Source: Sphingomonas sp. So64.6b
GTDB taxonomy: Bacteria > Pseudomonadota > Alphaproteobacteria > Sphingomonadales > Sphingomonadaceae
Reading direction: 5' to 3'
DNA: 64,000 bases
NCBI RefSeq assembly: GCF_014171475.1
Contig: NZ_CP048817.1
Span: forward strand, 2,728,001 to 2,792,000
Both the position numbers and the translations under genes were made by a program. This document shows positions 30,893 to 39,768 of the stretch, piece by piece. The notes below the pieces were generated by a model. That model worked only from the letters and a program-made list of their open reading frames with translations, was not told where the DNA came from and ran no database searches. The stretch's first letter is position 1, and each line of letters opens with the position of its first letter.

Positions 30893-31333
30893 ATGATGCG
30901 CCTTGCGATCCTGCTTCCCGCTGCCGCGCTGGCGCTCAGCGCTTGCTCTCCCCCCGCGGAAATCGAGGCACACGACGCCTATGTCCGCCTCGCTGCGGTC
31001 AAGGGCAACCCGGCAGCGGCCTATTTCACGCTCCATGGCGGCGCTGAAGACGCGACCCTGATGGAGGTCGGCACCACCGTCGCGATCAAGACCGAGATGC
31101 ACGAATCGATGAAATCGGGCGCCAGCATGACGATGAAGCCGATCGCCAGCCTGCCCTTGCCCGCGCAGGGGACGCTGACGTTCGCACCCGGTGGCAAGCA
31201 TGTCATGCTGTTCGACGTCAATCCCGGCATCAAACGCGGATCGACCGTGCCGCTGACCTTCACCTTCACCAACGGCCAGCGCGTCCAATATAAAGCGGTG
31301 GCGATCGGCGCGGGCGATCCGGCGCCCGAATAA
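30893..31333 (+). CDS. Copper chaperone PCu(A)C-like lipoprotein
   Basis: The 146-residue product has a lipoprotein signal with LALSAC (Cys18) and a cupredoxin-like PCu(A)C domain. The copper-binding pattern is seen as MHESM, then MTM, then KHVM near residue 103, matching the H-M-x10-M-x21-H-x-M motif. The family delivers copper to the CuA site of cytochrome oxidase in the periplasm. It is divergent from dnaK and its TAA overlaps the next ATG by one base. Confidence 0.85.
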   Translation: MMRLAILLPAAALALSACSPPAEIEAHDAYVRLAAVKGNPAAAYFTLHGGAEDATLMEVGTTVAIKTEMHESMKSGASMTMKPIASLPLPAQGTLTFAPGGKHVMLFDVNPGIKRGSTVPLTFTFTNGQRVQYKAVAIGAGDPAPE

Positions 31334-31812
31334 TGACTGACCGCCTGCTCACGTCAGGCGAGATCGCACTCGCCCGAACCGTCTTCGGCACCGCGATCGA
31401 TTATGGCCCGGTGCGCATTGCGCGGCGCAAATGGATGTTCTTCCAACCGCGCGAAACGGTGATGGCGCCAACCGGCAATATCCACTTCCATCCCAAAAGC
31501 AGCCTTTACCGCGACGATTTCGCCGCCGCTCCGCTCGGCGAACAAGGGCTGTTCATTCATGAGATGACGCATGTGTGGCAGCATCAGCGCGGCGTCATCC
31601 TGCCGATCGCACGCCATCCCTTCTGCCGTTACGATTATGCGATTCGGCCCGGCCTGCCGCTCAACCTTTACGGCATCGAACAACAGGCGGAAATCGTGCG
31701 TCATGCGTTTCTGCTGCGGTGCGGCTGTAGCGTGACAGGGGCACCCGATCTGGCGCGCTATGAAACAATTTTGCCGTTCGGGACCGCAGGGGCATTTGGC
31801 GGGCCGACTTAG
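31333..31812 (+). CDS. Small HEMTH zinc-peptidase-like protein
   Basis: The 159-residue protein has the zinc motif HEMTHVWQHQ at about residues 76-85, i.e. HExxH with a following Trp, and a preceding GNIHFHP segment. Similar proteins are annotated as Vgr-related or Rhs-element-associated but are widespread. No signal peptide is seen. It overlaps the copper-chaperone gene by one base and converges on thrC with a 4-base stop overlap. Function unknown. Confidence 0.65.
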   Translation: MTDRLLTSGEIALARTVFGTAIDYGPVRIARRKWMFFQPRETVMAPTGNIHFHPKSSLYRDDFAAAPLGEQGLFIHEMTHVWQHQRGVILPIARHPFCRYDYAIRPGLPLNLYGIEQQAEIVRHAFLLRCGCSVTGAPDLARYETILPFGTAGAFGGPT

Positions 31813-33038
31813 AGGCCCGCCAGGTCGATCTCGCCATGTCGGTCCAGCGTCTTGGACGCATCCGCCATCGGATATTTCAATCCGGTCGCGCAGTTGAACA
31901 GCACCGTGCTCTCATCTTCATCCACTAGGCCAAGCCGCAGCGCCTCGCGATACGCCGCGAGCGTTGCGCCGCCTTCGGGGCACATCAACAGACCATCCTT
32001 CAACGCGGCGTCCTCGACCGCCTGCAGGATCGCCGGATCACCCACCGCCATCGCCCGGCCGCCACTTTCGCGCACCGCGCGCAGGATCAGGAAATCACCG
32101 ACCGCTTTCGGCACCCGGATGCCGGCGGCGACGGTATGCGCATCTTCCCAGCGCTCGGCATGTTCCTCACCCGCTTCGAACGCGCGGACGATTGGTGCAC
32201 AGCCCGATGACTGGATCGCGAACATCTTGGGCCGCTCGGATCCGATCCAGCCCAGCGCCTCCATTTCGGCGAATGCTTTCCACATGCCGATCAAGCCGGT
32301 GCCGCCACCGGTCGGATAGAAGATCGCCTGCGGCAGCTTCCAGCCGAACTGTGCGGCCAGTTCCAGCCCCATCGTCTTCTTGCCCTCGATCCGATACGGT
32401 TCTTTAAGGGTCGAAAAGTCGAACCACAGGCCTTCCGCCGCCCCCTTGCCGACAATCGTGCCACAATCGTCGATCAGCCCGTTGACGCGATAGACGCGCG
32501 CACCTTGCGCGGCGATCTCCCGCACGTTGATCTCAGGCGTGTCGTCGGGACAGAAGACGATCGTCTCGATCCCGCAACGCGTCGCATAGGCGGCAAGCGC
32601 CGCACCGGCATTGCCATTGGTCGGCATCGCGATCTTTTTGATGCCGAGCGCCTTGGCCATCGCCACCGCCATGACCAGCCCGCGCGCCTTGAAAGATCCG
32701 GTCGGCAGCCGGCCTTCATCCTTGACCAGCACTTTCGGGCCGCCGGATTTGGGGATCGGCACCAGCGGCGTCTCGATCTCGCCCAGGCTGACGATGTCGC
32801 TAGTGCGCCGCACCGGCAGCAGCTCACGCCAGCGCCACAAATCGGTCGGCCGCGCCGCGATCATCGCACGCGGCGCGGTGGCGCGGATCGACGGGAGGTC
32901 GTAGCGCACCAGCAAGGGACGCCCGGCTCGTGACAGGCCGTGAAGCTGGTCCGCCTCATAACGCTCACCGGTCAGCGAGCATTCGAGATGCGTGACGAAG
33001 GTCGGGCGATCGGTGGTGAGATTGGGGTTGATCGGCAT
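31809..33038 (-). CDS. thrC: Threonine synthase
   Basis: The 409-residue PLP enzyme converts O-phosphohomoserine to threonine. The PLP lysine lies in PTGSFKARG; NGNAGAALAAYA and the glycine loop PTGGGTGLIGM are also present. The length and motif order fit the shorter, archaeal/actinobacterial-like branch of threonine synthases rather than the 480-residue one. I start at ATG 33038 (MPINPN); another start 12 bases upstream is possible. It stands alone between the HEMTH gene and a repeat region before grpE. Confidence 0.85.
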   Translation of the reverse strand: MPINPNLTTDRPTFVTHLECSLTGERYEADQLHGLSRAGRPLLVRYDLPSIRATAPRAMIAARPTDLWRWRELLPVRRTSDIVSLGEIETPLVPIPKSGGPKVLVKDEGRLPTGSFKARGLVMAVAMAKALGIKKIAMPTNGNAGAALAAYATRCGIETIVFCPDDTPEINVREIAAQGARVYRVNGLIDDCGTIVGKGAAEGLWFDFSTLKEPYRIEGKKTMGLELAAQFGWKLPQAIFYPTGGGTGLIGMWKAFAEMEALGWIGSERPKMFAIQSSGCAPIVRAFEAGEEHAERWEDAHTVAAGIRVPKAVGDFLILRAVRESGGRAMAVGDPAILQAVEDAALKDGLLMCPEGGATLAAYREALRLGLVDEDESTVLFNCATGLKYPMADASKTLDRHGEIDLAGL

Positions 33039-33058
33039 GCGGACCTCCAAACTTCATT

Positions 33059-33205
33059 CCCCTCCCCTTCAGGGGAGGGGCAAGGGGTGGGGCAGCGCCG
33101 GAGCGGGCTCGATGCCCGCTTCGGCGCTCCGAAGCTTGGTGAAGCGATTCCTTTTGAGCGCGCAGACGCGCGCACCCACCCAACCCCTCCCTTGAAAGGG
33201 AGGGG
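33059..33205. repeat. Pair of GC-rich palindromes between thrC and grpE
   Basis: Two palindromes of the CCCCTCCCxTxxxAxGGGAGGGG kind, at 33059-33080 and 33184-33205, bound a 103-base unit; the sequence beside them (AAGGGGTGGGG and its near complement) extends the inverted relation. This is a repeat pair of BIME style. It lies upstream of thrC and downstream of grpE and may terminate the grpE transcript. Confidence 0.65.
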
Positions 33206-33216
33206 CTTAAGAAAAC

Positions 33217-33762
33217 TCACCCCGCCTTCGCGACGCCAACCAGCGCCGGACGCAGCAGCCGGTCCTTGATCATATACCCCGCCTGCATTTCCTGCACGAC
33301 GGTGCCCGGCTTCTCGTCGCTCGGCACTTCGAACATCGCCTGGTGACGGTTGGGGTCGAGTGTTTCGCCCAGCACCGTCATCCTCGTGATGCCATGACGC
33401 TGGAATACCGATTCGAGCTCACGGCCGGTCGCTTCAAGACCTGCAACCAGACCCTTCATCTTTTCGTCGTCGCGCAACTCGGCCGGGATCGCATCGAGCC
33501 CGCGCGAGAGATTGTCAGCCACCGACAGGAGATCGCGCGCGAACGCCGTCGCGGCATAGGCGCGAGCGTCGGCAGCTTCCTTCTCGGCGCGGCGGCGCAC
33601 GTTCTGCGCTTCTGCATGAGCATAGAGCAGCCCGGACTTGGCCTCGACCAATTCGGCCTCAAGCCTGGCCAGGCGGTCCTCGGCGATCGGGTCCGATGCA
33701 GCCGGGGTGGTTTCCGCCATGTCGATCGTCTCGGTCGCTTCGGTCTTTTCGTCTTCGATCAT
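33217..33762 (-). CDS. grpE: Nucleotide exchange factor GrpE
   Basis: The 181-residue protein has an acidic N-terminus, a long coiled-coil (about 25-110, RLEAELVEAKSG and beyond) and a C-terminal beta domain with RHGITRMTVLGETLDPNRHQAM. It exchanges ADP on DnaK. It follows hrcA by 52 bases and precedes thrC. Confidence 0.95.
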   Translation of the reverse strand: MIEDEKTEATETIDMAETTPAASDPIAEDRLARLEAELVEAKSGLLYAHAEAQNVRRRAEKEAADARAYAATAFARDLLSVADNLSRGLDAIPAELRDDEKMKGLVAGLEATGRELESVFQRHGITRMTVLGETLDPNRHQAMFEVPSDEKPGTVVQEMQAGYMIKDRLLRPALVGVAKAG

Positions 33763-33814
33763 GTCTTCGCTTCAATCCTGTCAGGAATTCTGGCCGTTCG
33801 CCAGATTCCGGCTT

Positions 33815-34867
33815 TCAACTCATCAACCGCGCCAGTGTGGCGGCGGTAAAATCAACCATTGGCACAACCCGCGCATAGTTCAACCTTGTCGGGCCAATGA
33901 CCCCGACCACGCCGACGACGCGCCCGTCGAGCCCACGAAACGGTTTGGCGATGACCGAGGATCCAGACAATGAGAAGAGTTTGTTCTCCGCCCCGATGAA
34001 GATCCGCGTCGCATCCCCCGCGCTTGCGCTGTCGAGCAGATGGGCGATCTCCTGCTTGCCTTCAAGGTCGTCGAGCAAGATGCCGATGCGTTCGAGGTCG
34101 GCGGCAGCGGCGGCATCGATCAACCGCCCTTGCCCGCGCACGATCAGCACCGGACGCCGGTCGCCATCCTCGCTCCACACGGCGAGCCCCTGGTCGATCA
34201 GCGTGCGGGCGACGCTGTCGAGCAAAGCACGCTCCTCGCCAATCTCGCGCTCGATCCGTGCCCGTGCCTGAGTCAGCGTCATCCCCGACAACATCGCCGT
34301 CATGTAATTGCCCGCCTCGACCAAGGCGGAAGACGTTACCCCCATCGGCAGGCCGACCACGCGATTCTCGACCGCGCCATCCTCACTGACCAGCACCGCC
34401 AGCGCCTTGTCCGCCGACAGGGGCACGAAACTCATCTGCCGCAACACCAGCTCGCGCTTGGGCACCATCACCAGCCCGGCACAGGCCGACAGGCCTGACA
34501 GCGCTGCAGTGGTCGCGGCGAGCGCTTCCTCGACCGGTCCGACCTGCGAGACGCGCGATTCGATCGCGGCGCGCTCCTCGGCCGAGGGTTCGAGCGCGTG
34601 CATCATGCCATCGACGAACAGTCGCAAGCCGATCTCGGTCGGCATCCGCCCCGCACTGGTATGCGGTGCCGCAAGCAGACCGAGCTCTTCCAAATCCTGC
34701 ATCACGTTGCGAATCGACGCGGGCGACAGGTTAAGCCCGGACAATTGCGCAATGGTGCGCGACCCGATCGGGCTGCCGGTATCGAGATAGCTCTCGACCA
34801 CCACGCGAAAAACATCGCGGGCGCGGTCGTTGAGGTCGCTGATCGGGGGTGCGGACATGCTTGTCAT
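33815..34867 (-). CDS. hrcA: Heat-inducible transcriptional repressor HrcA
   Basis: The 350-residue protein begins with a winged helix (SYLDTGSPIGSRTI, LSPASIRNVMQDLEELG) and has the GAF-like effector domain. HrcA represses groE via CIRCE; no CIRCE element was seen near grpE or dnaK, so its target is probably groESL elsewhere. Start ATG 34867 or 34858. It follows a lipoprotein gene by 11 bases, so its own promoter may lie inside that gene. Confidence 0.93.
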   Translation of the reverse strand: MTSMSAPPISDLNDRARDVFRVVVESYLDTGSPIGSRTIAQLSGLNLSPASIRNVMQDLEELGLLAAPHTSAGRMPTEIGLRLFVDGMMHALEPSAEERAAIESRVSQVGPVEEALAATTAALSGLSACAGLVMVPKRELVLRQMSFVPLSADKALAVLVSEDGAVENRVVGLPMGVTSSALVEAGNYMTAMLSGMTLTQARARIEREIGEERALLDSVARTLIDQGLAVWSEDGDRRPVLIVRGQGRLIDAAAAADLERIGILLDDLEGKQEIAHLLDSASAGDATRIFIGAENKLFSLSGSSVIAKPFRGLDGRVVGVVGVIGPTRLNYARVVPMVDFTAATLARLMS

Positions 34868-34878
34868 ATGGTTCTGGT

Positions 34879-35481
34879 TTACCGCGACACCAAGATGTCG
34901 GGCGCAAGGACACCGAGCAGCATATTCTGCGCGGCCAAAATCGGACCGTCGATATCTTCCACCATCCTCGACATGTCATGCCGATAACTGAATCGCTGTA
35001 CGGCGGAATGATCCGATTGCCAGGAAATCACTGTGGACTCGGTGTTTGGGCTGCAGTTGGGGCACCGCTCGATAGACGCTACCGGCACAGTGCCGCCCGG
35101 TCGCAATGGTTCCAGAACGATCTGCAGTCGGCGGAAATCATAAGGAGTCAGAATAAGATAACGAACCTGCGGAACGCCTCCTCGATCAAATCTCATCTCC
35201 CCTCTGCCATTGTGGTCGAGCGATAACCGGAACTGCCGGCATCCAATATTGTGACGACAGTTAAGCGACTCGATGTCGATCCGCGCGTCATGGAGGCGGT
35301 CAGCGGCGATGCCATAGGACGCGAAAGGAGCACCGCGAACGATCGACACGGCAGCGGGATTGGGCTGGTCAGATGGATGGGACGTCGCGCACCCGACAAT
35401 GAGTGCCATTAACGCTGATGAGACGGGCAACGACCCGATCCAACCATTCGTTACGTACCGTGTGTGGCCATTGCGCGGCAT
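34879..35481 (-). CDS. Lipoprotein, DUF6438-like, paralog of the next gene
   Basis: The 200-residue product has a lipoprotein signal with LIVGC (Cys31). The body aligns with the upstream gene product: [20 protein letters not shown] matches the [14 protein letters not shown] segment, and [21 protein letters not shown] matches [18 protein letters not shown]. It is 3 bases after that gene, so the two arose by tandem duplication. Function unknown. Confidence 0.7.
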   Translation of the reverse strand: MPRNGHTRYVTNGWIGSLPVSSALMALIVGCATSHPSDQPNPAAVSIVRGAPFASYGIAADRLHDARIDIESLNCRHNIGCRQFRLSLDHNGRGEMRFDRGGVPQVRYLILTPYDFRRLQIVLEPLRPGGTVPVASIERCPNCSPNTESTVISWQSDHSAVQRFSYRHDMSRMVEDIDGPILAAQNMLLGVLAPDILVSR

Positions 35482-35484
35482 GGC

Positions 35485-35982
35485 TCAACGCTTGCCGATG
35501 AAGTTGGCGATCGGCAGCGCCTCGGGCGCCATGCGCAACGCTTCCGCCATCGGCTTTCCGGTTTCCAGGTTGCAACCGTAATAAAGCGTCAGCTTGTCGG
35601 TCGCTGCGCCCGATTTCCATTGCACGTCCACGCTGGGCATGTCGGTCGCCCCATCGACGCAATCGGGCTGGCCCGGGGTGATGTTGCGCGTGCCCTTAGG
35701 CCGGTAGGGCGCGAGTGCCTTGGCGAAGGCGACGAACTGGTCTCGCGTGACCACGAATTTGCGGTCGCCGGTGACCGCCGTGTGCTGCATGCCCGTGAAG
35801 ATTCCGGCCCCGTCCGACGCGACCGTCACGCGATAGACCGGGCACAGGCCGTAACAAGGCGCGGTTTCGTACTCGATGGTCTGCGGCTCAACGGCTTGCG
35901 GTTCGGTCGGCTTGGGCGCCGCCTTGCATCCGGCCAGCAGGAACGCGGAGAGCAACAGGGCTCGCAGGACGGTCGATCGCAT
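35485..35982 (-). CDS. DUF6438-type lipoprotein
   Basis: The 165-residue product has a lipoprotein signal with LLAGC (Cys18) and the DUF6438 motif [12 protein letters not shown] followed by an SDGAGIFTG strand. The domain is found in exported proteins of unknown function. I start at ATG 35982. It is the first gene of the pair upstream of hrcA, divergent from rph. Confidence 0.75.
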   Translation of the reverse strand: MRSTVLRALLLSAFLLAGCKAAPKPTEPQAVEPQTIEYETAPCYGLCPVYRVTVASDGAGIFTGMQHTAVTGDRKFVVTRDQFVAFAKALAPYRPKGTRNITPGQPDCVDGATDMPSVDVQWKSGAATDKLTLYYGCNLETGKPMAEALRMAPEALPIANFIGKR

Positions 35983-36078
35983 CGGGGTTTCCTCAGACGG
36001 TTCGAAACAGCGCACGACACTGGCGCGTTCGAGGCGACGCGTCTAGGTGCGGGCCGACCCGTTTTCTGGAGAACAATT

Positions 36079-36795
36079 ATGCGCCCATCCGGCCGCACCC
36101 CCGATCAGATGCGCACGATCACGATCGAACCGCGCTTTACCCGCCATGCCGAGGGATCGGTGCTGATCGGTTTCGGCGATACCAAGGTGCTGGTGACGGC
36201 CTCGGTCGAGGAGCGCCTGCCGCCATGGATGCGCGGCAAGGGCGAGGGCTGGGTCACCGCCGAATATGGCATGCTGCCTCGCGCGACGCACACTCGCGGC
36301 AGTCGTGAAGCAGCCAAGGGCAAGCAATCGGGCCGCACGCAGGAAATCCAGCGCCTGATCGGGCGCAGCTTGCGCGCAGTGACCGACCTGAAGCTGCTCG
36401 GCGAGCGTCAGATCACGCTCGATTGCGACGTGATCCAGGCCGATGGCGGCACGCGGACCGCGTCGATCTCCGGCGCATGGGTCGCGTTGCGTCTCGCGAT
36501 CGACGGGCTGATGGCCGAAGGCAAGCTGACCGCCGATCCACTGACTCAGAAGGTCGCGGCGGTGTCGTGTGGCATCTATCAGGGTACGCCAGTGCTCGAT
36601 CTCGACTATGACGAGGATTCGAACGCCGACGCCGACGCCAATTTCGTGCTGCTCGAAAACGGCAATATCGCCGAGGCACAAGCGACCGCCGAAGGCGCGA
36701 CCTATGATGAGGAAGCCTTGTTGCGTCTGCTGCGTTTGGCACGCATCGGCTGCGCGGACATCTTCGCAGCACAAGCGAAGGCTGTGGCAAAATGA
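36079..36795 (+). CDS. rph: Ribonuclease PH
   Basis: The 238-residue phosphorolytic 3'-exoribonuclease trims tRNA 3' ends. Motifs: [12 protein letters not shown] at the start, [22 protein letters not shown], and the acidic [14 protein letters not shown] loop. I start at ATG 36079; the frame open upstream is antisense to the lipoprotein gene. It overlaps rdgB by 4 bases (ATGA). Confidence 0.96.
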   Translation: MRPSGRTPDQMRTITIEPRFTRHAEGSVLIGFGDTKVLVTASVEERLPPWMRGKGEGWVTAEYGMLPRATHTRGSREAAKGKQSGRTQEIQRLIGRSLRAVTDLKLLGERQITLDCDVIQADGGTRTASISGAWVALRLAIDGLMAEGKLTADPLTQKVAAVSCGIYQGTPVLDLDYDEDSNADADANFVLLENGNIAEAQATAEGATYDEEALLRLLRLARIGCADIFAAQAKAVAK

Positions 36796-37421
36796 GCGGT
36801 GAAGGTGACGAACCCCAGGCGATCCGCAAGCTTGCTCCCGGCAAGCTGGTGATCGCCAGCCACAATGCCGGCAAGGTACGCGAAATCCGCGATCTGCTCG
36901 GGCCGTACGGCATCGAACCGATCTCGGCGGCCGATCTCGACTTGCCCGAGCCGGAGGAAACCGGCACCACCTTCGTCGCCAATGCCGAACTGAAGGCATT
37001 GCAAGCGGCCGATCTTTCCGGCCTGCCCGCGCTCGCCGACGATAGCGGCCTCTGTGTCGACGCGCTGAACGGTGATCCCGGCATTTTTTCCGCGCGCTGG
37101 GCCGGTGAAACCCGCGACTTCGGCCTCGCAATGAGTCTGGTCAACGACCGGCTCGACGCGCTGGAGCCGGAGACAGGGCGTGACGCGCATTTCGTCTGTG
37201 CGCTCGCCCTCGCCTGGCCCGACGGCCATGTCGAATGGTTCGAAGGCCGGGTTGACGGGACGCTCGTCTGGCCGCCGCGCGGCGAGAACGGTTTCGGCTA
37301 TGACGCGATGTTCCTGCCGGATGGCGGCGGCGAAACCTTTGGTGAGATGGATCCGCAAGCCAAACATGCAATCAGCCACCGCGCCGACGCTTTCCGGCAA
37401 ATGGTTGCGGCAGTCCTTTAG
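36792..37421 (+). CDS. rdgB: XTP/dITP diphosphatase (RdgB/HAM1)
   Basis: The 209-residue enzyme hydrolyses non-canonical purine triphosphates such as XTP and dITP. Motifs: [13 protein letters not shown] at the N-terminus, [22 protein letters not shown], and the C-terminal [11 protein letters not shown]. It overlaps rph, a pairing common in alphaproteobacteria. The usual next gene (hemN/hemW-like) is missing; a non-coding stretch follows. Confidence 0.95.
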   Translation: MSGEGDEPQAIRKLAPGKLVIASHNAGKVREIRDLLGPYGIEPISAADLDLPEPEETGTTFVANAELKALQAADLSGLPALADDSGLCVDALNGDPGIFSARWAGETRDFGLAMSLVNDRLDALEPETGRDAHFVCALALAWPDGHVEWFEGRVDGTLVWPPRGENGFGYDAMFLPDGGGETFGEMDPQAKHAISHRADAFRQMVAAVL

Positions 37422-37817
37422 AGCATGGGACGTTTACCCGATTCGTTTCCGCTGGGCGGCGATCGCTGTGGCGAAGCGATATCGAGGCTTAGTGATAGCA
37501 TGGTAGCCGGTTAAGTATTTGATATATAATAATACTATGCGCATGGCGCTCGCGAAGAAAGCGCGGAAGGGGATATACAACAATGGGTGTCCCATATCTC
37601 CCGCCGCCCTTCCCTTAAGCGCTGTCCTCACGGTCTTGTCGCCGGCGGCGATTCAACTGTCACACGGGATCGGGCACGTTATTCCTTGCCGGACCTGATA
37701 TCGATGCGCTCTTTCTTATTGTCGGAAAACAGGATTGCCACCGGGCCACCAGCGTAATGGTCTCGCCCATGTCAGAGGCGCTGTCCATGCGCCCGATATA
37801 ACGCTTGATGCTCTAAA
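37417..37817. repeat. Gene-free 400 bp stretch bounded by inverted repeats
   Basis: The 10-base sequence TTTAGAGCAT (37417-37426, including the rdgB stop) is exactly complemented by ATGCTCTAAA at 37808-37817. Between them no frame looks like a gene, and there is an AT-rich patch around 37510-37545. It could be a decayed or non-autonomous element, a regulatory region or an untranslated RNA. No target-site duplication was recognised, and inner end sequences match only loosely. Confidence 0.4.
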
Positions 37818-37842
37818 AAACCTCGCCGATCGGGAGAGGGAT

Positions 37843-38298
37843 TCAGGCGATACGCCGATATGCCACACGCCACATCGCCAGCCCGATCGCCGCCGACATG
37901 CCGGCAAGGATCAGGCTCGTCGCGATGCCGCTCAACCAGCGGAACATCAAGGTGCTGGCATCGGTGACGGGCATGTCGAACAGCCCGAAGCCATAGGTCT
38001 GTCCGCCAAGGAACAGCGCCAGGCCGGCGACCGCGCCGACCGATGCCGCCGCGACAGGGCCGCGCTTGCCCAGCGCATGGCAGACGATCCACAATGGCCC
38101 GCCGATCGCGACCACGGTCATCGCTGAGATGACTGATCCGACGACCAGGCCGACAACCAGTGCAATCGGCGACCATGAGCCGCCGAGAATGACAAGCACG
38201 ACGGTGAACAGGCCACCGAGCAGCCCGCCGGTCGCCAGAGCGATTCCCGCCCGGTCCAGAGTTGTATCATAGCTGCGCAGTGCGACCCGCTCACCCAA
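37843..38298 (-). CDS. Four-helix membrane protein, unknown
   Basis: The 151-residue protein has four hydrophobic segments (about 18-42, 44-68, 80-98 and 118-146). I do not recognise a family. It is divergent from the next membrane-protein gene, with a 153-base region holding a palindrome between them. Confidence 0.6.
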   Translation of the reverse strand: MGERVALRSYDTTLDRAGIALATGGLLGGLFTVVLVILGGSWSPIALVVGLVVGSVISAMTVVAIGGPLWIVCHALGKRGPVAAASVGAVAGLALFLGGQTYGFGLFDMPVTDASTLMFRWLSGIATSLILAGMSAAIGLAMWRVAYRRIA

Positions 38299-38355
38299 GT
38301 CTTTTCTCCCCCGAAACGACTTCTATCACCGGGCCGGGCCATGCCCAAGTCCGTC

Positions 38356-38388
38356 TATACGCAGAATCGGTGAACCGAATTACGTATA
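38356..38388. promoter_or_regulatory. Candidate operator upstream of two membrane-protein genes
   Basis: A near-perfect palindrome: TATACG (38356-38361) with CGTATA (38383-38388), and inside it AATCGGT (38365-38371) with ACCGAATT (38374-38381). It lies in a divergent promoter region. Its TACGCA core recurs upstream of tadE. Confidence 0.45.
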
Positions 38389-38451
38389 AGCAGGAACCGG
38401 GCGCAGGCGACCGGCGCAATCGAATTAACGAAGATTCGCCTATAGCCCGAC

Positions 38452-39210
38452 ATGGACGCTGTTGTCCGCTGGAAGACGGTCATGACCTGGGAAGACGACG
38501 CCCCGATCGGCACGGTGGGGATTCTTGTAGCGCTGGTCGTCGTGGCTGAAATCGCGTTCGGATTCTTCCTACTCGTTGCGCCGGGGCTGACGCCCTCGAT
38601 CGCCATGATGATGGGCGCGTTGGCCGTCAGTTTCGCTTCGGTAGTGGTCGTGTGCCTGTGCAAAATGCCACGGCAGGTCCGCGCCATCCTGATCGCCGGT
38701 CTGGTCATCGTCCTGCTCGCCTTGTCCGGGCGGAGCGATCTGTACGGCGTCCGGCATATCGAGACGGAGTCGGGTGAGTCCGAGCTTGAGGTCGACCGGC
38801 CGGCGGCGGCTCTGTCGGATCGGACCCGCGGCGGCGGCAGTAGCGCACCCGACACCCAGCCCGCACAGTCCGACGCCCCGATCGCGCAACGCGGTGCCCA
38901 GGTAGCGATCACGCCGGGAGAAAATGGCGATGGCGGATGGTCGCGCACGATCAACATCGCGACCAACGGCGTGATCGGCGGGGCGGATGCGTCGAACTGG
39001 CGCATCTCAGGCACTGCGACCCTGAACCCCGGCTCACCTTGGGATCGACTGACATTGATCTGGTCGATCGAAACCAATCAGGGGACGACTCCATGCGGTA
39101 TGACGACCCTGCTCATCACTGATCATGCTGTCGCGACCACGCAAATCGCGTCATCATTCCGTAAGGCGATCGATCATTCGATCGAAATCGGACGATCCGT
39201 CTGCTTTTGA
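38452..39210 (+). CDS. Membrane-anchored protein, unknown
   Basis: The 252-residue protein has three N-terminal hydrophobic helices (about 20-42, 48-70, 76-94), then a hydrophilic Gly/Ser/Asp-rich linker and a C-terminal domain (about 145-252) with two cysteines (Cys at about 215 and 251) that would lie outside the cytoplasm. No family recognised. It precedes the TadE/TadG pair by 99 bases. Confidence 0.6.
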   Translation: MDAVVRWKTVMTWEDDAPIGTVGILVALVVVAEIAFGFFLLVAPGLTPSIAMMMGALAVSFASVVVVCLCKMPRQVRAILIAGLVIVLLALSGRSDLYGVRHIETESGESELEVDRPAAALSDRTRGGGSSAPDTQPAQSDAPIAQRGAQVAITPGENGDGGWSRTINIATNGVIGGADASNWRISGTATLNPGSPWDRLTLIWSIETNQGTTPCGMTTLLITDHAVATTQIASSFRKAIDHSIEIGRSVCF

Positions 39211-39244
39211 CAGCGCGCGTAAGATGTGGACCCGCTAGCATAAT

Positions 39245-39272
39245 ATTACGCAGTTTCATCATTTTGCGTAAT
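39245..39272. promoter_or_regulatory. Candidate operator or stem upstream of tadE
   Basis: Perfect 8-base arms ATTACGCA (39245-39252) and TGCGTAAT (39265-39272) with a 12-base AT-rich spacer, in the 99-base gap before tadE. It shares the TACGCA core with the palindrome at 38356-38388. Confidence 0.45.
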
Positions 39273-39309
39273 TTACATAGTAAGACGTTGTTGTCCGAGC
39301 AGCCAGATA

Positions 39310-39768
39310 ATGGCCGACATGACGAGGGGAACCAGCCGCTTCAACTACCGAGGACGCGCCGCACTAGCGCGGCAGGCGGCATGCACTCGTGGCACCGCGG
39401 TCATCGAGATGGCCCTGGCGCTACCGTTGTTAATGACCTTCCTGCTGGGCATCGTCGCGTACGGCAATTGGTTCCTGACCGCGCATAATGTGCAGCAAGC
39501 CGCCAATGACGCGGCACGCGCCACCATTGCCGGACTCAACCCAACGGAACGCGCGACGATCGCCGCCAGCAGCGTGGAGGCGAACATGCGGCGATCCGGC
39601 GGCCTCGATCCGCTGCGGGCAAGCGTACAGGTGGAGGATGACGGCGCCACGCTGGTTGTCCATGTGACCTATGACGCGCGCAACAACCCGCTGCTTGCAA
39701 TAAAACTCCTGCCCATGCCGAGCCCGACGATCGAGCGGAGCGCCGCGATTCGTCTGGACAGCCTGTGA
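39310..39768 (+). CDS. TadE-family pilus assembly/pseudopilin-like protein
   Basis: The 152-residue product has the TadE pattern: a short basic N-terminus, then a single helix beginning GTAVIEMALALPLLMTFLLG (the Glu in the helix is the conserved residue) and an extracytoplasmic C-terminal domain. TadE-like proteins are minor pilins processed by a prepilin peptidase. The other Tad genes are not in the window. It overlaps the next gene by one base. Confidence 0.8.
   Translation: MADMTRGTSRFNYRGRAALARQAACTRGTAVIEMALALPLLMTFLLGIVAYGNWFLTAHNVQQAANDAARATIAGLNPTERATIAASSVEANMRRSGGLDPLRASVQVEDDGATLVVHVTYDARNNPLLAIKLLPMPSPTIERSAAIRLDSL

Noticed and set aside
33763..34900. CIRCE element near hrcA-grpE
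   Set aside because: No TTAGCACTC-N9-GAGTGCTAA-like sequence found.
34858..34920. Heat-shock promoter for hrcA
   Set aside because: CTTG and CCATATG occur but the spacing is 19 and the -10 is poor; not called.
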